Shown here one piece after another: positions 6,591 to 13,545 of a stretch of DNA of 64,000 nt. Position 1 is the stretch's first letter; each line of letters opens with the position of its first letter. Made by a program: the position numbers and the translations under genes. The stretch spans positions 1 through 64,000 of the forward strand of contig NZ_LVVY01000072.1 of NCBI RefSeq assembly GCF_001650025.1. The letters are read 5' to 3'. The notes under the pieces were generated by a model. That model was not told the origin of the DNA. It searched no databases and saw only the letters and a list, made by a program, of their open reading frames with translations. Source of the stretch: Devosia elaeis. GTDB lineage: Bacteria; Pseudomonadota; Alphaproteobacteria; Rhizobiales; Devosiaceae.

Positions 6591-6833
6591 TTAGGCGGCG
6601 ACCATCTGGCTGGCCAAAACTCCGAGCACGTCAAACCGATATCCCGGACGGCTCGCTGCCAAGCGCGCGGCTTCCGCCTCAGCGGCTTCGCGGGTCGGAT
6701 GCTCGAATGTCATGAAGGAGGGGCGAATTCGGCCGGTGTCGTCACCGCGCCGGAGAACAATCCAGCCGCCGCCGATCACTTCGCCAGGGCGGGGCTTCAT
6801 TGGGTTGCGCTTGTGTTTGGTTCTGGTGGTCAC
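6591..6833 (-). CDS. Small hypothetical phage protein, first gene of the leftward operon (80 aa)
   Basis: A GTG at 6833 follows a GAGGAG site six bases upstream and starts just downstream of the leftward promoter. The protein has a basic N-terminus, a beta hairpin (GGGWIVLRRGDDTGRI), an Ala/Glu helix (TREAAEAEAARLAA) and a short C-terminal strand. The layout resembles small phage proteins of unknown role. Being first in the operon, it would be made earliest after induction. Confidence 0.6.
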   Translation of the reverse strand: MTTRTKHKRNPMKPRPGEVIGGGWIVLRRGDDTGRIRPSFMTFEHPTREAAEAEAARLAASRPGYRFDVLGVLASQMVAA

Positions 6834-6862
6834 TGGAATCTCCTCGGTTGCGTCGGATTGCC

Positions 6863-6891
6863 TTTATCGTGATTTTCGCAATCCCTGTCAA
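6863..6891 (-). promoter_or_regulatory. Leftward early phage promoter (PL-like)
   Basis: On the minus strand TTGACA (complement of 6886-6891) and GATAAA (complement of 6863-6868) are separated by 17 bases. The spacer contains operator copy 1, so repressor binding would block it directly. Confidence 0.7.
6866..6882. promoter_or_regulatory. Phage operator copy 1
   Basis: ATCGTGATTTTCGCAAT lies between the -35 and -10 of the leftward promoter. Its reverse complement differs by one base from the copy at 7736-7752 on the other side of the repressor gene. Confidence 0.65.
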
Positions 6892-6896
6892 CCATC

Positions 6897-6913
6897 ATCG
6901 TGATTTTAGCTAC
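6897..6913. promoter_or_regulatory. Phage operator copy 2 (partial match)
   Basis: ATCGTGATTTTAGCTAC shares its first 11 bases with copy 1 and lies 31 bases from it, upstream of the repressor gene. A weaker GATTTCCGCAAC follows at about 6916-6927. Confidence 0.5.
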
Positions 6914-6948
6914 AGATTTCCGCAACGACCTGTGCGATAAGGCCGATT

Positions 6949-7716
6949 ATGGACAGCGAAATCATCAAGGACTGGCTGAAGCGGGCCATAGACACTGCGG
7001 GAATCGCGCAGGCAGACCTTGCGCGCGCCGTTGATATGACGCCTGACAAACTGAATCGCGTTCTTCAGGGAAAGCGCGAGATCACAGTTGGGGAGCTGGT
7101 CCGAATCTCAACATTCCTCGATCGGCCTATTCCCACCAAGCAACTCGCCCGCGACGTGCGCCCCATGGAATTGCGTCGCGAACCAGATTCGCCGCTTTAC
7201 CTCCCAAACCACGAACACCACTGGCAGCCTGCAATGAACCAGGAGCGACGGTTTGGCGTTGCGTCTGGCGAGATTCCGCAGGTGGATGGCACGATTGGCG
7301 CCGGAAGCCGAGACGATGTGGAGACACTGACCATTGACCTCGGCAATGGTCAGTCGGTTGCAGCCGCACCCGTCTTGGGCTCATGGAGCATCCCAATGTC
7401 GGTGCTGCAGCGGCGCGTACGCGCTTCCGCTGAGCATCTTCACTTCTTGGAATGCGAAGGGAACTCGATGTTCCCGATAATCAAGGACGGCGACGTGGTC
7501 CTTGTCGATCAGTCCCGGCGAAACCCTACTATGCCAGGCATTTTCGCACTTTGGGAAAATGGTGGCCAAACCATCAAGCAAATCGAGATCGTGCGCGGCA
7601 CCGACCCGATGCAATACCGGCTGATTCCGGCAAACAAGGATTACGCCACCTACGAAGTGCCGGCGGATGAGGTCACGATTATCGGCCGATACGTCGCCCG
7701 GTTCACGGTCGATTAA
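6949..7716 (+). CDS. CI-like phage repressor: HTH plus S24 autopeptidase
   Basis: A 255-residue repressor with an N-terminal helix-turn-helix (QADLARAVDMTPDKLNRVLQ, residues 21-40) and a C-terminal LexA/CI S24 domain. Catalytic Ser173 lies in EGNSMFPI and Lys210 in GGQTIKQIE. The linker contains an Ala118-Gly119 pair that could be the self-cleavage site used after RecA activation; this assignment is by analogy with CI/LexA. It sits between the divergent operons and between four operator-like sequences, so it most likely holds both promoters off in the lysogen. The ribosome site before ATG 6949 is weak. Confidence 0.9.
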   Translation: MDSEIIKDWLKRAIDTAGIAQADLARAVDMTPDKLNRVLQGKREITVGELVRISTFLDRPIPTKQLARDVRPMELRREPDSPLYLPNHEHHWQPAMNQERRFGVASGEIPQVDGTIGAGSRDDVETLTIDLGNGQSVAAAPVLGSWSIPMSVLQRRVRASAEHLHFLECEGNSMFPIIKDGDVVLVDQSRRNPTMPGIFALWENGGQTIKQIEIVRGTDPMQYRLIPANKDYATYEVPADEVTIIGRYVARFTVD

Positions 7717-7735
7717 TCACTCAAATCACTACGCA

Positions 7736-7752
7736 ATTGCGAAAAACACGAT
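7736..7752. promoter_or_regulatory. Phage operator copy 3
   Basis: ATTGCGAAAAACACGAT matches the reverse complement of copy 1 at 16 of 17 bases. It lies just upstream of the rightward promoter -35 box. Confidence 0.65.
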
Positions 7753-7755
7753 TCA

Positions 7756-7772
7756 GTGTTGACTTTCGCAAT
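7756..7772. promoter_or_regulatory. Phage operator copy 4 (13 of 17 match to copy 1)
   Basis: GTGTTGACTTTCGCAAT overlaps the TTGACT -35 box of the rightward promoter and has the same orientation as copy 1. Confidence 0.45.
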
Positions 7773-7787
7773 GATGCTGCATAAATC
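7759..7787 (+). promoter_or_regulatory. Rightward early phage promoter (PR-like)
   Basis: TTGACT at 7759-7764 is followed 16-17 bases later by ATAAAT/TAAATC at 7781-7787. The operators at 7736-7772 overlap or adjoin it, and the first rightward gene starts at 7843. Confidence 0.55.
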
Positions 7788-7820
7788 ACCCTCATGACGA
7801 ACGGTCACCTCCCGATCGTC

Positions 7821-7842
7821 CACCACACAGAGGAGTGAAGAA
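7821..7842 (+). promoter_or_regulatory. Start-associated module upstream of the first rightward gene
   Basis: CCACCACACAGAGGAGTGAAGAA directly precedes ATG 7843. This is the same CCACCACA plus AGAGGAG unit as in the leftward operon, here on the opposite strand and without a hairpin. Confidence 0.5.
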
Positions 7843-8103
7843 ATGCACGCAAGCACGAAGGCTGCCGCTCGCAGCGAAACCACCACCAGAAGACCTGACG
7901 GCGCGCACGGCGAGGGCGGAGCGCGCGCCATGTACGAACGGGCGGGGTTCCATAGCCCCGCCTCCGGTGCCGCCACCAGCTACCAGGGCAGCGTTGAGCC
8001 ATTCCGCAAGCCCGACCACAAGGCGAAGCGCCACAGCCGCCCCGCTAACTGGGCCCAGCGCCATGAGCGGCGTGAGCGGCAGTTGAGGGAGTGGGCGCCA
8101 TGA
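7843..8103 (+). CDS. Basic hypothetical phage protein (86 aa)
   Basis: The first gene of the rightward operon, starting at ATG 7843 after an AGAGGAG site. It is very basic, with many Arg, His and Lys residues and a C-terminal charged helix (WAQRHERRERQLREW). It could bind nucleic acid; a Cro-like HTH is not evident. Its stop overlaps the next start as ATGA. Confidence 0.55.
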   Translation: MHASTKAAARSETTTRRPDGAHGEGGARAMYERAGFHSPASGAATSYQGSVEPFRKPDHKAKRHSRPANWAQRHERRERQLREWAP

Positions 8104-8330
8104 CCTCCCGCCAGCCCACCGGCACGTCCGTGCTGATCAACAAGCCCACAATCATTGACGGCGAATGGCACGAAGTGCCGACCATCGTGCGCATCCAGTC
8201 AGGCCGGGTCGTTGCCGAGCGCCTGCCGATCCGCGAGCAGGTCAAATTCGCGGCACAATGCCTCGCGCTGTTCGTCGCGGCGGGGCCCGCGCTGTTCATG
8301 GCGGCAGACTGGCTGCGGTATGGCAGCTAG
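8100..8330 (+). CDS. Small membrane-anchored phage protein (76 aa)
   Basis: ATG 8100 overlaps the previous stop. A soluble N-terminal part (VLINKPTIIDGEWHEVPTIV) is followed by one hydrophobic segment (CLALFVAAGPALFMAADWL) close to the C-terminus, so it is a likely single-pass protein. It is the rightward counterpart of the small membrane ORFs in the leftward operon. Function unknown. Confidence 0.6.
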   Translation: MTSRQPTGTSVLINKPTIIDGEWHEVPTIVRIQSGRVVAERLPIREQVKFAAQCLALFVAAGPALFMAADWLRYGS

Positions 8331-8342
8331 TGCCTAAGCAGG

Positions 8343-8438
8343 TTGGCGCGTCACCGGCGCCAACTCAGGGTGGGCATTGCCCTATTGCTTCTGCCTATTT
8401 GGCCTCACCAGCCACCACACCACACCGAGGAGATTACC
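8343..8438 (+). promoter_or_regulatory. Start-associated module with hairpin upstream of the 92-aa gene
   Basis: A 7-bp perfect hairpin (TTGGCGC at 8343-8349, loop GTCACCG, GCGCCAA at 8357-8363) is followed after about 50 bases by CCACCACACCACACCGAGGAGA and ATG 8439. The hairpin core TGGCGCGTCACC also occurs upstream of phage dnaN on the other strand. Confidence 0.55.
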
Positions 8439-8717
8439 ATGGCCCAACCACGCCAAATCGCGCCCGCTTCCGCCCGCGCCCACGCCTACCCCATCGTTAG
8501 CGTCGCCTATTGCGCGGCGCACGGCATCACCCCGAAAGCCATTCAGGCCAGCGCTGCGTTCAACGAGCGCATGGCTGGCCGTCGTGGCTACGAGCATTGC
8601 GCAGACATCGCGAGAAGATTGCGCGACCTGGCGGACGAACTGGACCAAGCCACTGGCTACTTCGCGAGCTTCCGGCGACGGCGTGGACCGAGGCGCCAGG
8701 AAAGGAGGGCGGCGTGA
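8439..8717 (+). CDS. Hypothetical phage protein (92 aa)
   Basis: Starts at ATG 8439 after GAGGAGA. The middle forms helices (AYCAAHGITPKAIQASAAFNE and a Leu/Asp-rich helix), and the C-terminus is strongly basic (FRRRRGPRRQERR). The composition suggests a small nucleic-acid-binding protein. The stop overlaps the next start as TGATG. No family recognised. Confidence 0.6.
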   Translation: MAQPRQIAPASARAHAYPIVSVAYCAAHGITPKAIQASAAFNERMAGRRGYEHCADIARRLRDLADELDQATGYFASFRRRRGPRRQERRAA

Positions 8718-9976
8718 TGGGCGAGAAGATGACCAAGATCACAGGCGTGACGGATGAGATGGTAGAGCGGGCTTGTCAGGCTTACGGCGAAGCCGATGGG
8801 ACGTGGAACCCTGACCCCGAGCATATGCGCCGTGCCCTCGAAACCGCTCTACCCTCTGGGGTAACGGATGACTGGATACGCGACACGGCGATGAACGTGA
8901 TGCTGGCAACGGAGGTTGAAGAAGCAGTTCGCATCCTCGAAGCCGCCCTCTCCGCCATCGCGCCCACCCAAGCACCCCAGCCCGCCCCCGACGCCGAGGG
9001 GTTGGAGGCGGAGGCATGGCTCGTTGATTGTTTCGTTGAGCCCGTGGTCGAGTTTTTCAATCCAGGCGACTTTGCCATTCCCCTCGTCCGCCAGTCCGAA
9101 GCCCAAGCCATCATCGAGAAGCTGCGGGCTGAGATCGAGGCCGCTGAGAACTATCTGCGAGACTTCCTGACAGCATTCGTGACTGAGCACTTCCCTAACA
9201 ATGAAAGTTGGAAGCCTCTACCGGATTTGCTCGGCATGCTGTCGCAAATGGATAACGCCTCAACGGTCGCTCGGGACTACAAAGCCCGTCTCGCTGAGGC
9301 TGTGGAGATGCTTACAACCATAGTTGAGGCTTACGACGACTGCACCGGGGCAGAGCCATCTCAGTCTGTTCTGGATCGAACAATTGATCTAGATGCCCGC
9401 ACCTTCCTCCAGTCTCTCGGAAAGGAGGGTGAGATGAAGATGACGCTGCATGACAAGATCGCCGCTGACGTGTCGCAGATCGCACGCGACTTGGTCTGGT
9501 GCCGGGAATGCGGCCGCGCTCAAAGAGTGGACGGAGCAAACGCGCTCCGGCACGGTTGGCCGAAGTGTTGCGGACGCACCATGACGATTGACCATCCAAG
9601 CACATGGGAAGCCGGCGAATTGGCCGGGGCGGTAGAGGGCTGGCAACGCCGCGCTGAAACCGCCGAAGCCCAAGTCCTTCGCCTTACCGAGGAAAAGGAA
9701 GCGATACTCGCCTGGTTCGATGGCTTGACGCCGAATGAGATGCACGAAGCCATCAAAAGAGACAAAGCCCGTATCAAAGCCCTTGAGGCGGCGCTGAGGC
9801 CGTTTGCTAAATATACCACCGCAGACGGCGAAGGCTTCGATGACGAGTTTTTCCGCATCGATGATGACCACCCGCTCTTGGGCGAAGGGCTGGGCGATAA
9901 CTGGCGGCCGGCCATCACCGTAGGCGACATGCGCCGCGCCCGCTCCGTCCTCCACCAGGAGAACGCAGATGGGTAA
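8717..9976 (+). CDS. Large hypothetical phage protein (419 aa) with zinc-ribbon-like segment
   Basis: ATG 8717 follows AAAGGAGGG. The N-terminal 45 residues (DEMVERACQAYGEADG, PEHMRRALETALP) resemble a short unit common in alphaproteobacterial phage hypotheticals. A Pro-rich linker, an acidic middle and long helices follow. Near residue 258 lies CRECGRAQRV with a second CC pair (PKCCGR), a likely zinc ribbon, then a coiled-coil stretch. A strong internal AAAGGAGGGTGAG before ATG 9434 (residue 240) suggests that a shorter C-terminal product is also made or that two genes have fused. Function unknown. Confidence 0.6.
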   Translation: MGEKMTKITGVTDEMVERACQAYGEADGTWNPDPEHMRRALETALPSGVTDDWIRDTAMNVMLATEVEEAVRILEAALSAIAPTQAPQPAPDAEGLEAEAWLVDCFVEPVVEFFNPGDFAIPLVRQSEAQAIIEKLRAEIEAAENYLRDFLTAFVTEHFPNNESWKPLPDLLGMLSQMDNASTVARDYKARLAEAVEMLTTIVEAYDDCTGAEPSQSVLDRTIDLDARTFLQSLGKEGEMKMTLHDKIAADVSQIARDLVWCRECGRAQRVDGANALRHGWPKCCGRTMTIDHPSTWEAGELAGAVEGWQRRAETAEAQVLRLTEEKEAILAWFDGLTPNEMHEAIKRDKARIKALEAALRPFAKYTTADGEGFDDEFFRIDDDHPLLGEGLGDNWRPAITVGDMRRARSVLHQENADG

Positions 9977-10202
9977 GGCTGGTAAGCTGACGAAGGCGCA
10001 GCAAAGCGCTCGCATCGCAATCCTTGCCGAAATCGACCGGCTGGGCGGATCGGCAATGTGGTCTCAACTGCACAGCAAGGGCCATCACTTCGGTCAGGTC
10101 AAGGCGACGGTCTCGCGTGGCGACACTATCGAGGTGGGCGCTTATTGCTTTTCCCTGACCCCCGCCGGTCGCGCAGCCTTGAAGGAATCCCCCCATGAAT
10201 GA
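9969..10202 (+). CDS. Small winged-helix-like phage protein (77 aa)
   Basis: Overlaps the previous gene by eight bases and the next by eight. The pattern AILAEIDRLGGSAMWSQLH, followed by GQVKATVSRGDTIEV and YCFSLTPAGRAAL, looks like a compact winged helix with a C-terminal wing. It may be a small DNA-binding regulator; no named family can be given. Confidence 0.55.
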   Translation: MGKAGKLTKAQQSARIAILAEIDRLGGSAMWSQLHSKGHHFGQVKATVSRGDTIEVGAYCFSLTPAGRAALKESPHE

Positions 10203-10473
10203 AGCGAAAGACCAGGTGCCAGAGTGGGCAATGGCAGAGGCCGCCTCTTTGCGATCTGCCGTGGTGTGGCAGTCTAATGCCGCCAACGAGACGATAGCCC
10301 GCGCCCTGCTTGCTGCCGAACGCAGGGGGATCGAGAGGGCGGCTGCTAAGGCGGATGAGGTAGCCACTAACCCACCCGGAGAGTGGTTCGCCCGCGTGGG
10401 CGAGGACAAGGCGTATTCTTGCGGAGCTATGGATTGCTCACATGCCATCCGCCGTCTTGGAGACACCCCATGA
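10195..10473 (+). CDS. Hypothetical phage protein (92 aa)
   Basis: A mostly helical protein containing ARALLAAERRGIERAAAKADE, a segment typical of small ead/Ea22-like phage hypotheticals, then a region with two cysteines near the C-terminus. It overlaps both neighbours (ATGA with the next gene). Function unknown. Confidence 0.55.
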   Translation: MNEAKDQVPEWAMAEAASLRSAVVWQSNAANETIARALLAAERRGIERAAAKADEVATNPPGEWFARVGEDKAYSCGAMDCSHAIRRLGDTP

Positions 10474-10730
10474 ACATGAGGGAGAAGATCGCCAAGGCTT
10501 TGCACGATTTCGATTATCCGAAAGGCGACTGGCACCGTCTCAATAGCGGCCAGGGCTCCTACCACCAAGACAAGTATCGGGTGAAAGCCGACGCGGTTCT
10601 AGACGCGCTTGCGGAGCCGACCGAGGGGATGCTGGAGGCGGGCGTTTTGGACGTTAAGGCGGACGTGTCTTTCTTCGAGGTGGAAGAAACCTATCAAGCT
10701 ATGATCCGCGCCGCGAAGGAGGGGAAGTGA
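10470..10730 (+). CDS. Hypothetical phage protein (86 aa)
   Basis: ATG 10470 overlaps the previous stop. The N-terminus (MREKIAKALHDFD) and the C-terminal helix (EETYQAMIRAAKEG) repeat a layout seen in the large 419-aa protein (an 'EGMLEAG...YQAMI' type unit found in phage hypotheticals). Soluble, acidic, no recognised function. Confidence 0.55.
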   Translation: MNMREKIAKALHDFDYPKGDWHRLNSGQGSYHQDKYRVKADAVLDALAEPTEGMLEAGVLDVKADVSFFEVEETYQAMIRAAKEGK

Positions 10731-11011
10731 TGAGACCCGCCAATGATAATGGGCCGAGGCGCCGTAAGGGCGCCGCACTGCCACACAGCTTGCCGCCCAT
10801 CGGGCTCTCGCGCGAGGTGGCGGCAGCATACATCGACCTGTCTCCGGCCAAATTTGATGAACTTGTGCGCGACGGGAGAATGCCTCGACCCAAGCAGATT
10901 GATGGACGGCGCGTTTGGGATCGCGCCAAGATAGAGCGCGCCTTCGCAGCTTTGCCGGGTGACGAGGACGACACAATCAAGAAAGTGGACAAATGGGCCG
11001 AGTTCGGTTGA
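10730..11011 (+). CDS. Excisionase-like HTH protein (AlpA/MerR-type), putative recombination directionality factor
   Basis: The 93-residue protein has a winged HTH of the AlpA/excisionase type: IGLSREVAAAYIDLSPAKFDELVRDG, then MPRPKQIDGRRVWDRAKIERAF. It lies immediately before and overlaps the integrase gene, the usual place for an Xis factor. A PANDN motif occurs at residues 3-7. A GTG three bases upstream of ATG 10730 is an alternative start; AAGGAGGGG precedes both. Directing excision is inferred from fold and position. Confidence 0.75.
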   Translation: MRPANDNGPRRRKGAALPHSLPPIGLSREVAAAYIDLSPAKFDELVRDGRMPRPKQIDGRRVWDRAKIERAFAALPGDEDDTIKKVDKWAEFG

Positions 11012-12081
11012 ACGCAGCAAGGCCGCGCCTCCCGCGTTATGTCGTAGAATACGAGGTGCCCAAGGGGAGCGGCAAGTGGTTCGTCTATTTTCGCAGGAAA
11101 GGCCAGAAGGATGTTCGCATGCGTGGCACTCCTGGCACCGACGAGTGGGAAGAGCTTTACAGGCGATTGTTGGCGGGACACAGGCCGGAAGATCGAACTG
11201 GTCCAGACGCCATTGATGATGGCACGCTTGGGTGGCTAATTGAGCAATACTACAGGTCAGCGGACTATCTTGATCTCGATGAGCGCACACGGCGAGTCAG
11301 GAAATCGATACTCGACCAATGCCTGGCCGAAAGCCCATCAGAAAAAACACAGCTAACTTTCCGCGACATTCCCCTCGCCCGCTTCACCGCGAAATCGGTG
11401 GCTATCCTGCGCGACAAGAAAGAGGGCAAACCTGAAGCTGCGAATGGCCGCGTTAAAGCCATCCGCGCTGTGTTTAACTGGGCCGGTAAGCCTGAGGTTG
11501 GACTGGTGAACGCCAACCCGGCGCGAGATGTGCAGTATCGCGCCAGCAATAATCCTGACGGCCACCACACATGGACAATCGAAGAGGTTGAGCAGTTTGA
11601 AGCCAGGCACCCGATTGGGACGAAGGCGCGATTGGCCTTGGGGCTTCTACTCTACACGGGGCAGCGGCGATCCGATATCGTCCTGCTTGGGCGCCAGCAC
11701 GAAAAAAGTGGATGGCTTCGATTCACCCAGCAGAAGAACAAGCGCAAGAACCCGGTCCATCTGGAAATTCCGATCAGGCCAGAGCTGCGCGAAATACTGG
11801 ACGCATCACCGGTTGGGGAGATGGTCTACCTGGTCACCGAATTCAACAAGCCTTTCACAGCCAACGGCTTTGGTAACTGGTTCAGGGACCGATGCTTGGA
11901 GGCGGGCGTCCCTGGGCGAGCCCACGGCCTACGCAAGGCCGCAGCAACCCGGCTGGCTGATCGGGGGGCGACGGCCCACGAAATCATGGCCATAACGGGT
12001 CACAAAACGCTCAAGGAGGTCGAGCGCTATACGCGCGCTGCCAGCCAGAAGCGGCTGGCCGAACAGGCGATCAAACGATGA
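10993..12081 (+). CDS. int: Tyrosine recombinase (phage integrase)
   Basis: A 362-residue integrase. The catalytic set is complete: Arg225 in TGQRRSD, Lys248 in QQKNKRK, His311 and Arg314 in HGLRKAA, His337 in TGHKTL and Tyr346 in VERYTRAA. An N-terminal arm-binding part and a core-binding domain (residues about 75-170) precede it. The start overlaps the excisionase-like gene by 19 bases. It ends 137 bases from tRNA-Phe, which is the likely integration target. Confidence 0.93.
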   Translation: MGRVRLNAARPRLPRYVVEYEVPKGSGKWFVYFRRKGQKDVRMRGTPGTDEWEELYRRLLAGHRPEDRTGPDAIDDGTLGWLIEQYYRSADYLDLDERTRRVRKSILDQCLAESPSEKTQLTFRDIPLARFTAKSVAILRDKKEGKPEAANGRVKAIRAVFNWAGKPEVGLVNANPARDVQYRASNNPDGHHTWTIEEVEQFEARHPIGTKARLALGLLLYTGQRRSDIVLLGRQHEKSGWLRFTQQKNKRKNPVHLEIPIRPELREILDASPVGEMVYLVTEFNKPFTANGFGNWFRDRCLEAGVPGRAHGLRKAAATRLADRGATAHEIMAITGHKTLKEVERYTRAASQKRLAEQAIKR

Positions 12082-12136
12082 CCGGAAACGCTTTTCTAAT
12101 TTTGAAAAGTCAACAGGACGGGCCGTGAACATAATC

Positions 12137-12172
12137 ATCTAGCGCTGGTGCTCGTTAGCGCTCGCGCTAGAT
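12137..12172. repeat. 9-bp perfect inverted repeat between integrase and tRNA-Phe
   Basis: ATCTAGCGC at 12137-12145 pairs with GCGCTAGAT at 12164-12172. A smaller CTTTTC/GAAAAG palindrome lies at 12091-12109. No U-tract follows on either strand, so these are more likely recombination-region structure than a terminator. Confidence 0.45.
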
Positions 12173-12217
12173 AAAAACGCCAAAAAACCCAACAATTTCA
12201 ATGAGCCTGAAAAGCGG

Positions 12218-12293
12218 TGGTGCCCAGAGCCGGAATCGAACCAGCGACACGCGGATTTTCAATCCGCTGCTCTACCAACTGAGCTATCTGGGC
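12218..12293 (-). tRNA. tRNA-Phe (GAA)
   Basis: A full cloverleaf on the minus strand with acceptor GCCCAGA/TCTGGGC, anticodon loop TTGAAAA (anticodon GAA) and an encoded CCA end at 12218-12220. It faces the integrase; the 3' half of this gene is the probable attachment site. Confidence 0.96.
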
Positions 12294-12425
12294 ATCCTGT
12301 TTTGCCCGGCTTCTTGCACCGGACGGGCGGCTTATAGTGGCTTTGGGGACACCTGTCCAGCAAGGGTGAGGAAGAAATTCGCGCTACCGAAGATTTCCCC
12401 AGAAAGCACGGATTGACCGTCGCAT

Positions 12426-12602
12426 TCAGGCGTCGCCGTCCTCGTCCTCGATCGGCTCGTCGTCGCGCGCGGGGATGACATAGGTGCCGGAGAGCCAGCG
12501 GTTGAGGTCGATATCGGCGCAGCGCTTGGAGCAGAAGGGCTTGAACTCTTCCACCGAGGGCTTGCCGCAAATGGGGCATTTCTTCTCTGCTGGCGCGGCC
12601 AT
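12426..12602 (-). CDS. yacG: DNA gyrase inhibitor YacG
   Basis: A 58-residue zinc protein with CPICGK (residues 9-14) and [14 protein letters not shown] (from residue 24), the four-cysteine YacG signature, and an acidic C-terminus. YacG binds GyrB and limits gyrase activity. Its start overlaps the maf stop as TGATG, the normal maf-yacG arrangement. Confidence 0.92.
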   Translation of the reverse strand: MAAPAEKKCPICGKPSVEEFKPFCSKRCADIDLNRWLSGTYVIPARDDEPIEDEDGDA

Positions 12603-13240
12603 CAGACGCCCGACAGGCTCGATTGGTTGAGCCAGTTGAAATGAACGGGATAGCCCTCGCCGGCGAGGAGTTGGGTGACCTCATGCAGAGGCAGGCCCAC
12701 GACGCCGGAATAGGAGCCGACGAGCTTGACCACGAAAGCGCCGGCAATGCCCTGGATGGCATAGCCGCCGGCCTTGTCGCGCCATTCGGCGCTGGCGAGA
12801 TAGGCTTCCATGTCCTTGGCCGAAAGGCGCTTGAAGCGGATGCGCGTTTCCACCAGCCGGTGCCGCCTGGCGCCGCCCGGGGTGATCAGCGTGATGCCGG
12901 TATAGACCCGATGGGCGCGGCCCGAGAGCAGGCGCAGGCATTCGCTCGCCTCTTCCATGGTCTCGGCCTTGGGCAGGATGCGGCGGCCCACGGCCACCAC
13001 GGTGTCGGCCGCCAGCACCAGGGCATCGGCGCCGAAGCCGGCGGTGCGCGCCTTGTGCTGGGCGGTGATCGCCTTGAGGTCGGCCAAGCGCTGCGCCAGC
13101 TTGCGCGGCAATTCGCCCTTTTCGGGCGTTTCGTCGACATGGGCCGGCACCAGATGCTCGGGCTCGATGCCGATCTGGTTCAGCAGCGCCAACCGGCGCG
13201 GCGAGGCGGAAGCCAGGATCAGTTCGGGACGACCGGCCAT
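12602..13240 (-). CDS. maf: Maf family nucleotide pyrophosphatase
   Basis: A 212-residue Maf protein. The N-terminal [12 protein letters not shown] loop, the [10 protein letters not shown] segment, [15 protein letters not shown] and the [26 protein letters not shown] block are all diagnostic. Maf enzymes hydrolyse non-canonical or dispensable nucleoside triphosphates such as dTTP/UTP or modified bases. It lies between infA and yacG on the minus strand, as in other Hyphomicrobiales. Confidence 0.93.
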   Translation of the reverse strand: MAGRPELILASASPRRLALLNQIGIEPEHLVPAHVDETPEKGELPRKLAQRLADLKAITAQHKARTAGFGADALVLAADTVVAVGRRILPKAETMEEASECLRLLSGRAHRVYTGITLITPGGARRHRLVETRIRFKRLSAKDMEAYLASAEWRDKAGGYAIQGIAGAFVVKLVGSYSGVVGLPLHEVTQLLAGEGYPVHFNWLNQSSLSGV

Positions 13241-13250
13241 CGGGCTCAGA

Positions 13251-13469
13251 TCACTTGAAACGGTAGGTGATGCGACCCTTGGTGAGGTCGTAGGGGGTCA
13301 TTTCGCACAGGACCTTGTCGCCGGCGAGAACGCGAATGCGGTTCTTGCGCATGCGCCCGGCGGTGTGGGCGATGATTTCATGGTCGTTTTCCAGCTTCAC
13401 GCGGAAGGTCGCATTGGGAAGCAATTCGGTGACCACGCCCGGAAATTCGAGCACTTCTTCCTTGGCCAT
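13251..13469 (-). CDS. infA: Translation initiation factor IF-1
   Basis: The 72-residue S1/OB-fold protein MAKEEVLEF... ends in GRITYRFK as in bacterial IF-1. IF-1 occupies the ribosomal A site during initiation with IF-2 and IF-3. ATG 13469 has a CAGGAGA site; an upstream in-frame extension to 13493 lacks family support. Confidence 0.96.
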   Translation of the reverse strand: MAKEEVLEFPGVVTELLPNATFRVKLENDHEIIAHTAGRMRKNRIRVLAGDKVLCEMTPYDLTKGRITYRFK

Positions 13470-13545
13470 ACTTTCTCCTGAGAAGGCCCCCATGCGCCAT
13501 TGTCGGCTGGCCGGGGCCGCAAAATCGGGCGGAACCTACTTCAAT

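Larger units (their letters stand above)
1..12240. mobile_element. Integrated temperate phage or phage-like element, right end (left end outside the window)
   Basis: The block contains a CI-like repressor between two divergent early operons, a recombination/replication gene set, and an excisionase-like gene followed by a tyrosine integrase that points at a tRNA-Phe gene. Genes are short, often overlap by 1-8 bases, and differ sharply from the housekeeping block that begins at 12.4 kb. Integration into the 3' end of tRNA-Phe is inferred from the integrase-tRNA arrangement; the duplicated attachment core should lie to the left of the window. No structural, packaging or lysis genes are visible, so whether it is a full prophage cannot be told here. 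Confidence 0.85.

Noticed and set aside
5747-6634. A single 255-295-residue protein ending at 5747
   Set aside because: Its first two thirds are Pro/Arg/His-rich and overlap the better 79-aa gene; only the last 88 residues look real.
12137-12172. Inverted repeat after the integrase as a terminator
   Set aside because: No U-tract on either strand; kept only as a repeat.
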